The notes: generated by a model not told the origin, from the sequence alone. Shown: positions 18,549-27,147, counted from the stretch's first letter. The stretch is 64,000 nucleotides of DNA from an uncultured Pseudomonas sp. (GCF_913774235.1 NZ_CAJYDW010000018.1:1-64000); one strand, 5' to 3'. Made by a program: numbers and translations.

Positions 18549-19304
18549 CTAGCGCTCGATGCGTGGCTCGTCCTGCACCCGGGGCACGAAGAGTTCGCGG
18601 GCGACTTCGCCCTCGTGCTCCTGCTGGCGCTGGAGATAGTCGAGGGCCACCTTGGCAGCGGCGCGCACGTGGTCGACCGAGGCCTGGTGGGCGGCCAGGG
18701 CGTCTCCGCTGCGGATCGCCGCGACGATGCGCTCCATCTCGGCATTGCTCGCCTGGCGGCGATTGGTCTGGGACACCGAGGTCGCACGCAGATAGCTGAC
18801 GCGCGCCTGCAACTGACGCAACTGGGTGGCGGCGACACGGTTGCCGCAGCCCTCCATCAAGACGTCGTAGAAGCGCTGGACGCTTTCGATCACCTCCGGC
18901 AGCTCGGCGCCTTCCAGGGCCTCGCGGTTTTCCGCCAGGGCGCGCTCGAGGGCCTCGATTTCCTTGGCACCGGCACGCAGGGTGAACAGCTGCACGATCA
19001 TGCCTTCCAGCACGCAGCGCAGCTCATAGAGGTCGCAGGCGTCCTCCAGGGTGATGATGGCTACGCGCGGTCCGCGGGCATCGGCGAATTCCACCAGGCC
19101 CTCGGATTCGAGATGGCGCAATGCCTCCCGTACCGAGGTGCGGCTGACGCCCAGGCGGTCACAGAGATCGCGTTCCACCAGACGGTCACCGGGCAGCAAC
19201 TGGAAGTTCAGGATCGCCTGGCGCAGGCGGTTGCACACCATCTCGCGAAGCGTGACGGGGCTGCGGGTGATCTTGAAGCTGTCGTCGAGTTGCGCGCGTC
19301 TCAT
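18549..19304 (-). CDS. GntR-family (FadR/VanR branch) regulator
   Basis: 251-residue regulator. The N-terminal winged helix is clear ([20 protein letters not shown], then [20 protein letters not shown]). An all-helical FCD effector domain follows ([16 protein letters not shown], and [15 protein letters not shown] near the C-terminus). I chose the ATG at 19304 with AGGGAG upstream; the frame extends to 19406 but that part looks non-coding. FCD-type GntR proteins bind palindromes with a TGGTATACCA-like TNGT-N-ACNA core, so this protein is the natural candidate for the repeated operator found around it. The effector may be the substrate or an early intermediate. Confidence 0.9.
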   Translation of the reverse strand: MRRAQLDDSFKITRSPVTLREMVCNRLRQAILNFQLLPGDRLVERDLCDRLGVSRTSVREALRHLESEGLVEFADARGPRVAIITLEDACDLYELRCVLEGMIVQLFTLRAGAKEIEALERALAENREALEGAELPEVIESVQRFYDVLMEGCGNRVAATQLRQLQARVSYLRATSVSQTNRRQASNAEMERIVAAIRSGDALAAHQASVDHVRAAAKVALDYLQRQQEHEGEVARELFVPRVQDEPRIER

Positions 19305-19476
19305 GGGGCTCCCTGGCGGACCGGTTCTACAGGCGATGGACGAGGGGCGGGTCGTGGAGTCGGCCGCGCCGGGGCGACCACGGGCCGCTGTCACCGCCCG
19401 GCTCATGCCTGTCCGAAAGGGCAGAATTCTAGCACGCCCCCTTGGCGCTCATAAGCCCGGCGGTAGCGTGCCGGCC

Positions 19477-19962
19477 TCAGGCATGCACCGGTGCGGCCCC
19501 CATGCGTCCCCTGTGATAGAGCATCGGTACGACCTCCTGTTCCGGCACGATGAGATTTTTCACCGCGCCGACGATGATGGCGTGATCGCCGCCATCGTAC
19601 TCGCGCCACAGCTCGCACTCGATCACCGCGGTGGCGTTGGCCAGCAGCGGGTTGCCCAGGGCGCTGCGGGTCCACTCGATGCCCTTGGTCTTGTCCTTGC
19701 CCTTGCTGGCGAAGGCATAGGCGATGCTTTGCTGCTCGGCGCCCAGCAGGTGAATGGCGAAGCCCTTGCCATCGCGCAGCAGGGGATAGGTGTCGGAGCT
19801 GTAGTTGGGACAGAACAGCACCAGCGCCGGGTCGAGCGACAGGGCGCTGAAGGCGCTGGCGGTCAGGCCGGCCAGATTGCCTTCGGCATCCAGGGTGGTG
19901 ACCACGGTGACGCCGGACGGAAAGGCGCCCATTACCTGCTTGTAGACTGCGGGATCGATCAT
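19477..19962 (-). CDS. tgnB: Flavin reductase component of two-component monooxygenase
   Basis: 161-residue flavin:NAD(P)H reductase-like protein (MGAFPSGVTVVTTLDAEG, LTASAFSALSLDPALVLFC, FAIHLLGAEQQSIAYAFASK). Such proteins supply FMNH2 to a separate oxygenase. I use the ATG at 19962 (GAGG nine bases upstream); an in-frame ATG at 19977, directly after the aldehyde dehydrogenase stop, is possible. It is the last gene of the minus-strand run hydrolase-dehydrogenase-reductase. Its partner is most likely the LLM oxygenase at 22984-24021. The symbol follows the Acinetobacter trigonelline genes and is provisional. Confidence 0.75.
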   Translation of the reverse strand: MIDPAVYKQVMGAFPSGVTVVTTLDAEGNLAGLTASAFSALSLDPALVLFCPNYSSDTYPLLRDGKGFAIHLLGAEQQSIAYAFASKGKDKTKGIEWTRSALGNPLLANATAVIECELWREYDGGDHAIIVGAVKNLIVPEQEVVPMLYHRGRMGAAPVHA

Positions 19963-19977
19963 GACTGCCAACCTCAT

Positions 19978-21459
19978 TCAACGCATCACAAAGGGATCGG
20001 GCATCGGCGCCTGGGACAGGTTGATCCATACCGTCTTGGTTTCGGTATAGGCCAGTACCGAGTCGATGCCGCTCTCGCGGCCGTAGCCGCTGTTCTTGAA
20101 ACCGCCGATCGGCGCCATGGCCGAGACGGCGCGATAGGTGTTGACCCAGATGATGCCGGAGCGGATATCCCGCGCTAGGCGATGGGCGCGGCCCAGGTCA
20201 CGGGTCCAAATGCCGGCGGCGAGACCCAGCTCGCTGTCGTTGGCCAGGCGCAGGGCCTCGGCCTCGTCCTTGAAACGGATCACCGCGGCCACCGGGCCGA
20301 AGACTTCCTCCTGCATGATGCGCAGCGAGTGCCGGTCGCATTCCAGCAGGGTGGGTTGGTAGTACCAACCGGCGCTACCGGTGTCGGGCCGCTTGCCGCC
20401 CAGGCGCAGGGTGGCGCCTTCGGCCAGGGCCTCGCCCACCAGCCGTTCGACGATGGCGAGTTGCTGCTCGGTGGCCATGGGGCCCATCTCGCTGGCGTCG
20501 TCCTGGGGATTGCCGATGCGGATGCGCTGGGCACGTTCCACTAGCCGGGCGACGAATTCCTCGTAGATCTCGTCCTGCACCAGCAGTCGCGAACCGGCCA
20601 CGCAACTCTGGCCGGAGGCGGCGTAGATGCCGGCCACCGCACCGTTCACCGCGCTGTCGAGGTCGGCGTCGGCGAAGATGATGTTGGGCGACTTGCCGCC
20701 CAGTTCCAGGCTCAGCTTGGCGAAGTTCTCGGCACTGGCACGGACCACATGGCGGGCGGTGGCCGCGCCGCCGGTGAAGGCGATCTTGCGCACCAGCGGA
20801 TGGCGGGTGAGGGCGGCACCGGCGCCCGGGCCATAGCCGGTCACCACGTTGAACACCCCGGGCGGGATGCCGGCTTCCAGGGCCAGCCGCGCCAGTTCCA
20901 GGATGGTGGCGGAGGCGTGCTCGGAGGGCTTGATGACCACGGTGTTGCCGGCGGCCAGTGCTGGGGCGACCTTGATGGCGGTCAGGTACAGCGGGCTGTT
21001 CCAGGGCACGATGCCGGCAATCACGCCCAGCGGCTCGTGCACCGTGTAGGCGAAGAGGTCGGTCTTGTCGAGGGGCAGGGTGCCGCCTTCGAGCTTGTCG
21101 GCCAGGCCCGCGGTGTAGTGGAAGAATTCCGGCAGGTAGCCGACCTGGCCGCGGGTCTCGCGGATCAGCTTGCCATTGTCGCGGCTCTCCAGCTGGGCCA
21201 GGGCTTCCTTGTGCTCGGCGATGAGATCGCCCAGCCGGCGTAGCAGCTTGCCGCGGGCGGTGGCGGTCAGGCCGCGCCAGGCGGGCGCCTCGAAGGCGCG
21301 CTGGGCGGCCTGGACGGCGCGCTCGACGTCCTCGGCGTCGGCATCGGGCAGCTCGGCCCAGGGCTCGGCGGTGGCCGGATTGAGACTGGCGAAGGTGCGG
21401 CCCGCGCGAGCCTCGGTCCATTCGCCGTCGATGCACATCTGGAAGCGTTGCAGGGTCAT
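19978..21459 (-). CDS. tgnC: Aldehyde dehydrogenase of the N-heterocycle catabolic operon
   Basis: 493-residue NAD(P)-dependent aldehyde dehydrogenase with VVIKPSEHASATILELARLA, LELGGKSPNIIFADADLDSA and the catalytic Cys in ASGQSCVAGSR near residue 286. It belongs to the broad betaine-aldehyde/semialdehyde group. Its start overlaps the hydrolase stop by 4 bp (21456-21459), so the genes are translationally coupled. In the trigonelline pathway a dehydrogenase oxidises the ring-opened hydroxybutyrolactone to the N-methylformamido-methylene succinate, and this gene has the right context for that step. Succinate-semialdehyde oxidation is the alternative role. Confidence 0.75.
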   Translation of the reverse strand: MTLQRFQMCIDGEWTEARAGRTFASLNPATAEPWAELPDADAEDVERAVQAAQRAFEAPAWRGLTATARGKLLRRLGDLIAEHKEALAQLESRDNGKLIRETRGQVGYLPEFFHYTAGLADKLEGGTLPLDKTDLFAYTVHEPLGVIAGIVPWNSPLYLTAIKVAPALAAGNTVVIKPSEHASATILELARLALEAGIPPGVFNVVTGYGPGAGAALTRHPLVRKIAFTGGAATARHVVRASAENFAKLSLELGGKSPNIIFADADLDSAVNGAVAGIYAASGQSCVAGSRLLVQDEIYEEFVARLVERAQRIRIGNPQDDASEMGPMATEQQLAIVERLVGEALAEGATLRLGGKRPDTGSAGWYYQPTLLECDRHSLRIMQEEVFGPVAAVIRFKDEAEALRLANDSELGLAAGIWTRDLGRAHRLARDIRSGIIWVNTYRAVSAMAPIGGFKNSGYGRESGIDSVLAYTETKTVWINLSQAPMPDPFVMR

Positions 21460-22295
21460 GCCACGTGTCCCTTGATGGAGGTGGAGGAAGCCGTGCCCAG
21501 GGCGTCGTCGAGGAAGTCCAGCAGCAGGGCGTTGACCAGCTTGGGTGACTCGACCGGCATCATATGGCGTTGATCGGCCAGCACGGCAGTGCGCGCCTGG
21601 GGAATCCGCGCCGCCAGTTGCCGCGCCATCTCCGGAGTGGAACCGCTGTCCAGTTCGCCGGTGGCCACCAGGGTCGGCACCTGGATGCTGTCGAGGCGCT
21701 CGGCGCCGTAGCGATCCTGGGTGGCGAACAGGGCGTAGGTGGTGAGGTAGCCCTGGGGGTCGTTGTTGGCGAAGGCCTGGCGCAGCGCCTGGATCTGCGC
21801 CGGGTTGGCGCCCTGGTATTCCCGACTGAACCAGCGCGCCAGGGCGCTATCCAGGTTGGCGTCGGGGCCTTCCAGTTCGGCCTGGCGGGTGCGTTCCAGC
21901 ACCCCCGTGCGCTGCTCCACGGAGCGATTGAACACGCTGTTGAGGATCACCAGCGCAGCCAGTCGCTGCGGATGGCGCAGGGCGAAGGCGCGGGCGACCA
22001 GGCCACCCATGGAGAAGCCGATCACCGTAGCCGTACGGATGGCGAGATGATCGAGCAACTCGGCGAGCTGGTCGGCGTAGTCGTCGAGGGTCGCGTCCGG
22101 CGGCGGGAGGTGGCTGGCACCGTGCCCGAGCATGTCGTAGGCGATCACCTGGTAACGTGGCGCGAGTCCCGCGAGTTGACCGCCCCACATCTGCTTGCTG
22201 AGCCCCACGCCGTGGATCAGGACGAGGGGGCTGCCGTCGCCGGCGATGCTGAAGGCGGTGCCGGCAGGGGTCTTGGCGTCGGTAGACCGGATCAT
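21456..22295 (-). CDS. tgnD: Alpha/beta hydrolase of the N-heterocycle catabolic operon
   Basis: 279-residue alpha/beta hydrolase. The oxyanion segment is VLIHGVGLSKQMWGG, the nucleophile elbow is GFSMGG with Ser near residue 96, the acid is in the VATGELDSG region, and the His is in DQRHMMPVE. It is sandwiched between the DUF1185 gene (13 bp upstream) and the aldehyde dehydrogenase (4-bp overlap). In trigonelline breakdown a hydrolase of this fold cleaves the N-methylformamido-methylene succinate to methylamine, formate, CO2 and succinate semialdehyde. The assignment rests on fold plus context. Confidence 0.75.
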   Translation of the reverse strand: MIRSTDAKTPAGTAFSIAGDGSPLVLIHGVGLSKQMWGGQLAGLAPRYQVIAYDMLGHGASHLPPPDATLDDYADQLAELLDHLAIRTATVIGFSMGGLVARAFALRHPQRLAALVILNSVFNRSVEQRTGVLERTRQAELEGPDANLDSALARWFSREYQGANPAQIQALRQAFANNDPQGYLTTYALFATQDRYGAERLDSIQVPTLVATGELDSGSTPEMARQLAARIPQARTAVLADQRHMMPVESPKLVNALLLDFLDDALGTASSTSIKGHVA

Positions 22296-22308
22296 TCGCG
22301 GGTTCTCC

Positions 22309-22899
22309 TCAGCGAGCCTTCTCAGCCGCGAGTTCCTCTAGGTCGATGTAGCGGTTGCCGATGCGCGGATGCAGGCGACCGCCATCGGCCGCGCCCAGCA
22401 CCACCACGATCTCGTCGGCGCGCGGCGCATCTTCGATGCGCATTTCCAGGGTGATGTAGTGCGACCTCAGGCCTTCATCGTCCTTGTGCATCATGGGGAT
22501 CTGGATGGAGGTACCCGGGGCGCCGCGCTTGTTGGTGAAGCTCAGGTAGCTCTTGGCCTTCACCGCCTCGCGGTAGTGATTGCCGAATCTCAGGGTGTGG
22601 ATCACCGCCGAGGCATGTTCGATCTCGCCATCGGCGCCTACCACGGCCGCCTTGCCATAGGCCTCGATGCGCTCGGCGCCACCGATGGCACGGGTCAGGC
22701 GCTCGACGATGAAGGCGCCCAGATCGGAGCAGTGGGCCTTGATCTCCGGCTTGAGGTCTTCGACGAAGCCCTTGCCGGCCCAGGGGTTGCGGATCACCAC
22801 GGCAACGCCGGCCATGGTCACCGGCTTGTCGGTGGCCTTGCCGCCTTCGATATGGGTCTCTTCGAGATAGGTGACGACCTTGCGGATTTCGAAGCTCAT
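22309..22899 (-). CDS. DUF1185 (AA_synth, amino acid synthesis family) protein
   Basis: 196-residue protein of the DUF1185/AA_synth family, recognised by the opening IRKVVTYLEETHIEGGK and the central GKGFVEDLKPEIKAHCSDLG and IEAYGKAAVVGADGEIEHAS. The family name is historical and no reaction is established. I chose the ATG at 22899, with CAGGAG upstream. It is the first gene of the run DUF1185-hydrolase-dehydrogenase-reductase and carries TGGTATGCCA 29 bp upstream of its start. In such loci it commonly sits beside LLM monooxygenases and hydrolases, so it may act on an unstable ring-opening intermediate, for example as an isomerase or lactonase-like enzyme. That role is inference. Confidence 0.85.
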   Translation of the reverse strand: MSFEIRKVVTYLEETHIEGGKATDKPVTMAGVAVVIRNPWAGKGFVEDLKPEIKAHCSDLGAFIVERLTRAIGGAERIEAYGKAAVVGADGEIEHASAVIHTLRFGNHYREAVKAKSYLSFTNKRGAPGTSIQIPMMHKDDEGLRSHYITLEMRIEDAPRADEIVVVLGAADGGRLHPRIGNRYIDLEELAAEKAR

Positions 22900-22927
22900 G
22901 TTGACTCCTGATGTGTCTGTTAAATGA

Positions 22928-22937
22928 TGGTATGCCA
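22928..22937. promoter_or_regulatory. TGGTATGCCA operator upstream of the DUF1185 operon
   Basis: A one-mismatch form of TGGTATACCA between the oxygenase gene (ends 22984) and the DUF1185 start (22899). Read on the minus strand it is TGGCATACCA, identical to the site at 34983 upstream of gmaS. Confidence 0.55.
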
Positions 22938-22983
22938 TCGCCTTAGGCGTGCTACGGCCGATCGTCTCCGAGCGGCCCGGCGG

Positions 22984-24021
22984 TCAGGCGAAGGCCGGTG
23001 CCACCTGGTCGATGAACAGCTGCAGCGACTTCTTCTTCTCGGCGAAGGGCAGGCTGTTGTCGCACCAGAAGCTGAATTCGTCGACGCCCAGTTCCTCGTA
23101 ATGGCGCAGGCGGGCGATCACTTCGTCGGGGGTGCCGATCATGGTGTTCTTGCGGATGTTCTCCAGTTCGAACTCGGGGCGGCCGGCGAATTTCTCTTCC
23201 GGGCTCGGCGCGAGGAAGCCATTGACCGGGGTTTCCTTGTTGCCGAACCAGGCATCGAAGGTGCGGTAGAAGCGGCCGATGGCCTGGGCGCCGATCTTCC
23301 AGCCCTCGGGCTCTTCGGCGGCGTGCACATGGGTGTGGCGCAGCACCATCAGTTTGGGCCGGGCGACGCCGGGATTGTTGGCCAGGGCGCTGTCGAACTT
23401 GTGCTTGAGATCCACCACCTCTTCGTCGCCTTTCATCAGGGGGGTGACCATGACGTTGCAGCCATTGGCCACTGCGAAGTTGTGCGAGTCGGGGTCGCGC
23501 GCGGCGATCCAGACCGGCGGGGTGCCGACCGGCTTGGGCACGCTGGTGGAGGTGGGGAATTGCCAGATCTCGCCGTCGTGGGCGTAGTCGCCTTCCCAGA
23601 GCTTGCGCAGGGCGGGGACCAGTTCGCGCAGGTGCTTGCCGCCGGCGGTGGCGGGCAGGCCACCGGCCATGCGATCGAATTCCACCTGGTAGGCACCGCG
23701 GGCCAGGCCTACTTCCATGCGTCCTTCGCTGATCACGTCGAGCAGGGCGCATTCACCGGCCGCGCGCAGGGGGTGCCAGAAGGGCGCGATCAGGGTACCG
23801 GCGCCGAGGCGGATGGTCGAGGTGCGAGCGGCGAGGTAGGCGAGGATGGGCATCGGGCTGGGGGAGATGGTGTACTCCATGGCGTGATGCTCGCCGACCC
23901 AGACGGTGCAGAAGCCGCCGGCTTCGGCCAGCAGCGTCAGCTCGGTGAGTTCTTCGAACAGTTGCCGATGGCTGACGCTCTCGTCCCAGCGTTCCATGTG
24001 CACGAACAGGGAAAACTTCAT
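22984..24021 (-). CDS. tgnA: LLM-class flavin-dependent monooxygenase, probable trigonelline oxygenase component
   Basis: 345-residue luciferase-like (bacterial LLM) oxygenase: the N-terminus MKFSLFVHMERWDESVSHRQ, then WVGEHHAMEYTISPSPMPIL, DVISEGRMEVGLARG and a C-terminal MIGTPDEVIARLRHYEELGV. Enzymes of this class use FMNH2 from a partner reductase plus O2. It lacks the typical RutA opening, so it is not the uracil enzyme. The combination with a flavin reductase, aldehyde dehydrogenase and hydrolase, next to a full methylamine pathway, points to N-methylpyridinium ring opening (trigonelline). It starts under an upstream TGGTATACCA site at 24114. Confidence 0.78.
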   Translation of the reverse strand: MKFSLFVHMERWDESVSHRQLFEELTELTLLAEAGGFCTVWVGEHHAMEYTISPSPMPILAYLAARTSTIRLGAGTLIAPFWHPLRAAGECALLDVISEGRMEVGLARGAYQVEFDRMAGGLPATAGGKHLRELVPALRKLWEGDYAHDGEIWQFPTSTSVPKPVGTPPVWIAARDPDSHNFAVANGCNVMVTPLMKGDEEVVDLKHKFDSALANNPGVARPKLMVLRHTHVHAAEEPEGWKIGAQAIGRFYRTFDAWFGNKETPVNGFLAPSPEEKFAGRPEFELENIRKNTMIGTPDEVIARLRHYEELGVDEFSFWCDNSLPFAEKKKSLQLFIDQVAPAFA

Positions 24022-24113
24022 AGGTGCCTACCTCTTTGTCTGCCCGCTCGGGGCGGGGCCCGGCTGGCTCTTGTTTGACAGTACTCGGCAGCGCGGCCGG
24101 TGGATGTCGTTAT

Positions 24114-24123
24114 TGGTATACCA
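24114..24123. promoter_or_regulatory. TGGTATACCA operator in the oxygenase/permease promoter region
   Basis: A perfect palindrome 93 bp upstream of the oxygenase ATG (24021), the nearer of two sites to that gene. The flanks are AT-rich (TTATTGGTATACCATAATAC) as expected of a promoter. Confidence 0.65.
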
Positions 24124-24195
24124 TAATACGCGACATGGCAAGGGGTGTCGTATTCCCGTGTGGCGACGACTTAGGTCCTGGCAAAAGGCGGTTGC

Positions 24196-24212
24196 GTAAT
24201 CTGGTATACCAT
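24196..24212. promoter_or_regulatory. GTAATCTGGTATACCAT operator in front of the NCS1 permease
   Basis: A 17-bp sequence identical to that at 18165-18181, containing the perfect palindrome at 24202-24211. It lies 71 bp upstream of the permease ATG (24283) and is followed by AATATTTT, an AT-rich stretch that could hold the -10 region. Confidence 0.65.
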
Positions 24213-24282
24213 AATATTTTCCTCTGACCAGGACGACCTGTCCAGCAGGCGTCTTCCACAACTACAACAATGGAATGCCTGG

Positions 24283-25689
24283 ATGTCCGCCGCCCCTCGC
24301 TCCGCCGTCGCCATCGAAACCCATACCGTGGATCATGTCGCTCCGACCGAACGCCACGGCCATAGTCGCGATCTGTTCACCCTCTGGTTCAGCACCAATA
24401 TCGCCCCGCTGCCCATCGTCACCGGGGCCATGGTGATCCAGACCTTCCACCTGAATCTGGTCTGGGGATTGGTCGCCATCGCGCTCGGCCATCTGCTCGG
24501 CGGGGTGGTGCTGGCCCTGGCCTCGGCGCAGGGGCCACGGCTGGGCATCCCGCAGATGGTGCAGAGTCGTGGCCAGTTCGGTCGTTATGGGGCGCTGCTG
24601 ATCGTCGGCGTCACGGCGCTGATCTACCTGGGCTTCTTCACCTCCAACGTGGTACTAGCTGGCAAGTCCATCCATGGCCTGGTGCCGGCGGTGCCCATGC
24701 CGCTGGCTATCGTGCTCGGCGCCCTGAGTGCCACGGTCATCGGGGTGATCGGCTATCGCTGCATCCATAGCCTCAACCGCTGGGGCACCTGGGTGATGGG
24801 CGCGGCGCTGCTGGCCGGTTTCGCCCTGATGCTCAGCCGGCCGCTGCCGGCGGACTTCCTCACCCGCGGCGGGTTCACCGCCAGCGGCTTCGTTGCCACC
24901 CTGTCGCTCGGGGTGATCTGGCAACTGAGCTTCTCGCCCTACACCAGCGACTATTCACGCTATCTACCGGAATCCGTAGGCATCGCCCGACCCTTCTGGG
25001 CCACCTATCTCGGCGCGACCCTGGGTACCATCCTGGCGTTTTCCTTCGGTGTGGTGGCGGTGCTGGCGGTGCCGGCCGGCGGCGACACCATGGCCGCGGT
25101 GGCCGAGGCCACCGGTTGGCTCGGCCCGGTGCTGATGGTGCTGTTCCTGCTCAACATCATCAGCCACAACGCCCTCAACCTCTATGGCGCGGTGCTCTCC
25201 CTCATCACCTGCGTGCAGACCTTCGCCGCCAGCTGGACGCCGGGCGTCAAGGTCAAGGTGGTGTTGTCCAGCCTGGTGCTGGTGGGGTGTTCGGGGGTGG
25301 CGCTGATGGCCTCGACCGACTTCATCGAGAGATTCATCGGCCTGGTGTTGGCCATGACCATGATCCTGGTACCCTGGGCGGCGATCAATCTGATCGACTT
25401 CTATCTGATCAAGCGTGGCGACTACCACATCCCCTCGCTGTTCGCCGCCGACGGCGGTCGCTACGGCCGCTTCAATGGCCATGCCATCGCTGCCTACGCC
25501 GTCGGCATCCTGGTACAGCTGCCCTTCGCCAACACGGCGCTGTTCAAGGGGCCCTATGCCGAACTGGTGGCGGGCGCGGACCTGTCGTGGCTGGTCGGCC
25601 TGTTGGTCACCTGCCCGCTGTACTTCTGGCTGGCCTACCAGGGGTCGCCCGCCCAGGCAGCGCGATTGCAGGCGGCGACGTCGCGCTGA
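24283..25689 (+). CDS. NCS1 (cytosine/purine/allantoin-type) permease
   Basis: 468-residue membrane transporter with about 12 hydrophobic segments. The NCS1 features are the N-terminal FTLWFSTNIAPLPIVTGA, LGIPQMVQSRGQFGRYGALL, and FSPYTSDYSRYLP in the middle. Members import cytosine, purines, hydantoins, thiamine precursors and some pyridines such as pyridoxine. Divergent from the LLM oxygenase with two shared operators, it is the likely uptake system for the ring substrate. The start at 24283 gives the expected hydrophilic N-terminus. Confidence 0.88.
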   Translation: MSAAPRSAVAIETHTVDHVAPTERHGHSRDLFTLWFSTNIAPLPIVTGAMVIQTFHLNLVWGLVAIALGHLLGGVVLALASAQGPRLGIPQMVQSRGQFGRYGALLIVGVTALIYLGFFTSNVVLAGKSIHGLVPAVPMPLAIVLGALSATVIGVIGYRCIHSLNRWGTWVMGAALLAGFALMLSRPLPADFLTRGGFTASGFVATLSLGVIWQLSFSPYTSDYSRYLPESVGIARPFWATYLGATLGTILAFSFGVVAVLAVPAGGDTMAAVAEATGWLGPVLMVLFLLNIISHNALNLYGAVLSLITCVQTFAASWTPGVKVKVVLSSLVLVGCSGVALMASTDFIERFIGLVLAMTMILVPWAAINLIDFYLIKRGDYHIPSLFAADGGRYGRFNGHAIAAYAVGILVQLPFANTALFKGPYAELVAGADLSWLVGLLVTCPLYFWLAYQGSPAQAARLQAATSR

Positions 25690-25700
25690 GCCAGGCGCGG

Positions 25701-26267
25701 TCAGCCCAGGGTGTGGAGCTGGCCGCTATCCGCGGTGCCCAGGTATAGGCCGTGACGACCCAGGGCCTGCTCCCGGACCCGGCGTTCGAGGATCTGCTGG
25801 ATCGAGGGATAGGCTAGCTCTGCCCAGGGCAGTTCCTCCGGCGCGAAGAAGCGCCGCTCCAGGGTCTCGGGACCCGCGTCGGCGTTGATCTCGACCAGCT
25901 CCGCGCGAAAGATCAGATAGACCTGGTTGACCGTGGTGGCGTTGAAGATGGAGTAGGGCGCCAGAATGCGCGCACGGACGCCGCTTTCTTCCCAGGTCTC
26001 GCGCAAGGCCGCCTGCTCGGCGCTCTCGCCGTTCTCCATGAAGCCTGCTGGCAGGGTCCAGTAGCCACGCCGCGGTTCGATGGCCCGGCGGCAGAGCAGA
26101 TAGCGTCCCTCGTACTCCACCAGACAACCGGCGATCACCCGCGGATTGTCGTAAATCACATGCTGGCAGGCAGTGCATTGCAAGCGTTCGTGACTGTCGC
26201 CCGGAGGCCGACGGCGGACCAGCTCGGCACTGCCGCACTGGCAGCAGAAACGCGGAGAAAGGCTCAT
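25701..26267 (-). CDS. NUDIX hydrolase with N-terminal zinc ribbon
   Basis: 188-residue protein. Two Cys pairs near the N-terminus (CCQCGSAELV and CTACQHVIYDNP) form a zinc ribbon, followed by a complete NUDIX box at about residues 76-98 (GFMENGESAEQAALRETWEE, then SGV). This arrangement resembles NADH/ADP-ribose pyrophosphatases of the NudC-like group, only shorter. It converges on the permease with an 11-bp gap and has CGGTATACCA upstream. In this regulon it might clean up or recycle a nucleotide such as an NAD- or FAD-derived diphosphate; the substrate is unknown. Confidence 0.85.
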   Translation of the reverse strand: MSLSPRFCCQCGSAELVRRRPPGDSHERLQCTACQHVIYDNPRVIAGCLVEYEGRYLLCRRAIEPRRGYWTLPAGFMENGESAEQAALRETWEESGVRARILAPYSIFNATTVNQVYLIFRAELVEINADAGPETLERRFFAPEELPWAELAYPSIQQILERRVREQALGRHGLYLGTADSGQLHTLG

Positions 26268-26309
26268 GCTGACCTCGGGCTGGCCACTGCGTTGATTGTT
26301 CTGGTCTTA

Positions 26310-26319
26310 CGGTATACCA
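26310..26319. promoter_or_regulatory. CGGTATACCA operator upstream of the NUDIX gene
   Basis: One mismatch from TGGTATACCA, 43 bp upstream of the NUDIX ATG (26267). On the minus strand it reads GATCTGGTATACCG, sharing ATCTGGTATACC with the perfect sites at 18165 and 24196. Confidence 0.5.
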
Positions 26320-26334
26320 GATCGCAGCAAAGGC

Positions 26335-27147
26335 CTAGCCGGGGCGCGGGAGGTCAGCCTGGGGGCGATGCCCCAGCTCGGCGGCGATCCGCGCGGCGGT
26401 CTCGGCCAGCATGGCGCCGACCCATTCCCGCGTCGCGGCAGCGTCCATCACGGCATCGGGGCCGGAGACGTTGAGCGCTGCCACCAACTGGCCGCGGTGA
26501 TCGCGGATGCCGGTGGCGATGGCGGTGGAGTAGTCGGAGCGGTGCAGCACCCAACCCTGGCGGCGGTCTTCCTCCACCAGGCGCAACAACTCCGGCAGGG
26601 TGCGGGGCGCGGGTGGTGGCTGGTCGTCCAGGCGCTCGTACTGGTAGAGGGCGCTCAGGGCCTCCTCGTCGAGGCCGCCGAGCAGTACCCGGCCCAGGGC
26701 GGTGCGGGTACAGGGCAAGCGAGTGCCCACCGGGACATTCACCGTCAGCCGCTGGCTGGCCATGGCGCGGTAGAGATAGACCACCTCGGTACGATCACGG
26801 ACGCCCAGGTGGCAGGACAGTGAGGTGACGTCGCGCAGCCGCTCCAGATGCGGCTGGGCGATATCCACCAGGTCGCGGCTGGCGAGGTAGGCGAAGCCCT
26901 GGCTGACCACCTTGATGCCCAGGCCGTACTCGGTCTTGGAGTGACGCTCCAGATAGCCCAGTTCGGTGAGGGTCATGACGATGCGATAGACCGACGAGGT
27001 CGAGCCACCAAGGCCGTCGGCGATGTCCTGCATGGTCAGCAGGCGTCGCTCGGGACCGAATAGCTCCAGCACCCGCAGGCCGCGCAGCAGGGCGGGGACG
27101 AGGTAGTCACTGTCGCTATCTGCGGTCGCTTCGGCAACGCTGTTCAT
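26335..27147 (-). CDS. IclR-family transcriptional regulator
   Basis: 270-residue regulator with an N-terminal winged helix (ALLRGLRVLELFGPERRLLT, DIADGLGGSTSSVYRIVMTL) and a GAF-like IclR effector domain (LSCHLGVRDRTEVVYLYRAM, RLPCTRTALGRVLLGG, GIRDHRGQLVAALNVSGPDA). I place its start at 27147, where the ATG overlaps the stop of the soxG/mgdD gene (ATGA); the open frame further upstream lies within that gene. Its position at the 3' end of the methylamine-oxidation operon suggests feedback or cross-control of that operon, or of the adjacent NUDIX/permease region. Confidence 0.88.
   Translation of the reverse strand: MNSVAEATADSDSDYLVPALLRGLRVLELFGPERRLLTMQDIADGLGGSTSSVYRIVMTLTELGYLERHSKTEYGLGIKVVSQGFAYLASRDLVDIAQPHLERLRDVTSLSCHLGVRDRTEVVYLYRAMASQRLTVNVPVGTRLPCTRTALGRVLLGGLDEEALSALYQYERLDDQPPPAPRTLPELLRLVEEDRRQGWVLHRSDYSTAIATGIRDHRGQLVAALNVSGPDAVMDAAATREWVGAMLAETAARIAAELGHRPQADLPRPG

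Noticed and set aside
22984-24021. Reading the LLM oxygenase as RutA of uracil breakdown
   Set aside because: The N-terminus and spacing differ from RutA and no rutB, rutC or rutD-like set accompanies it; the neighbouring methylamine genes favour an N-methylated substrate.
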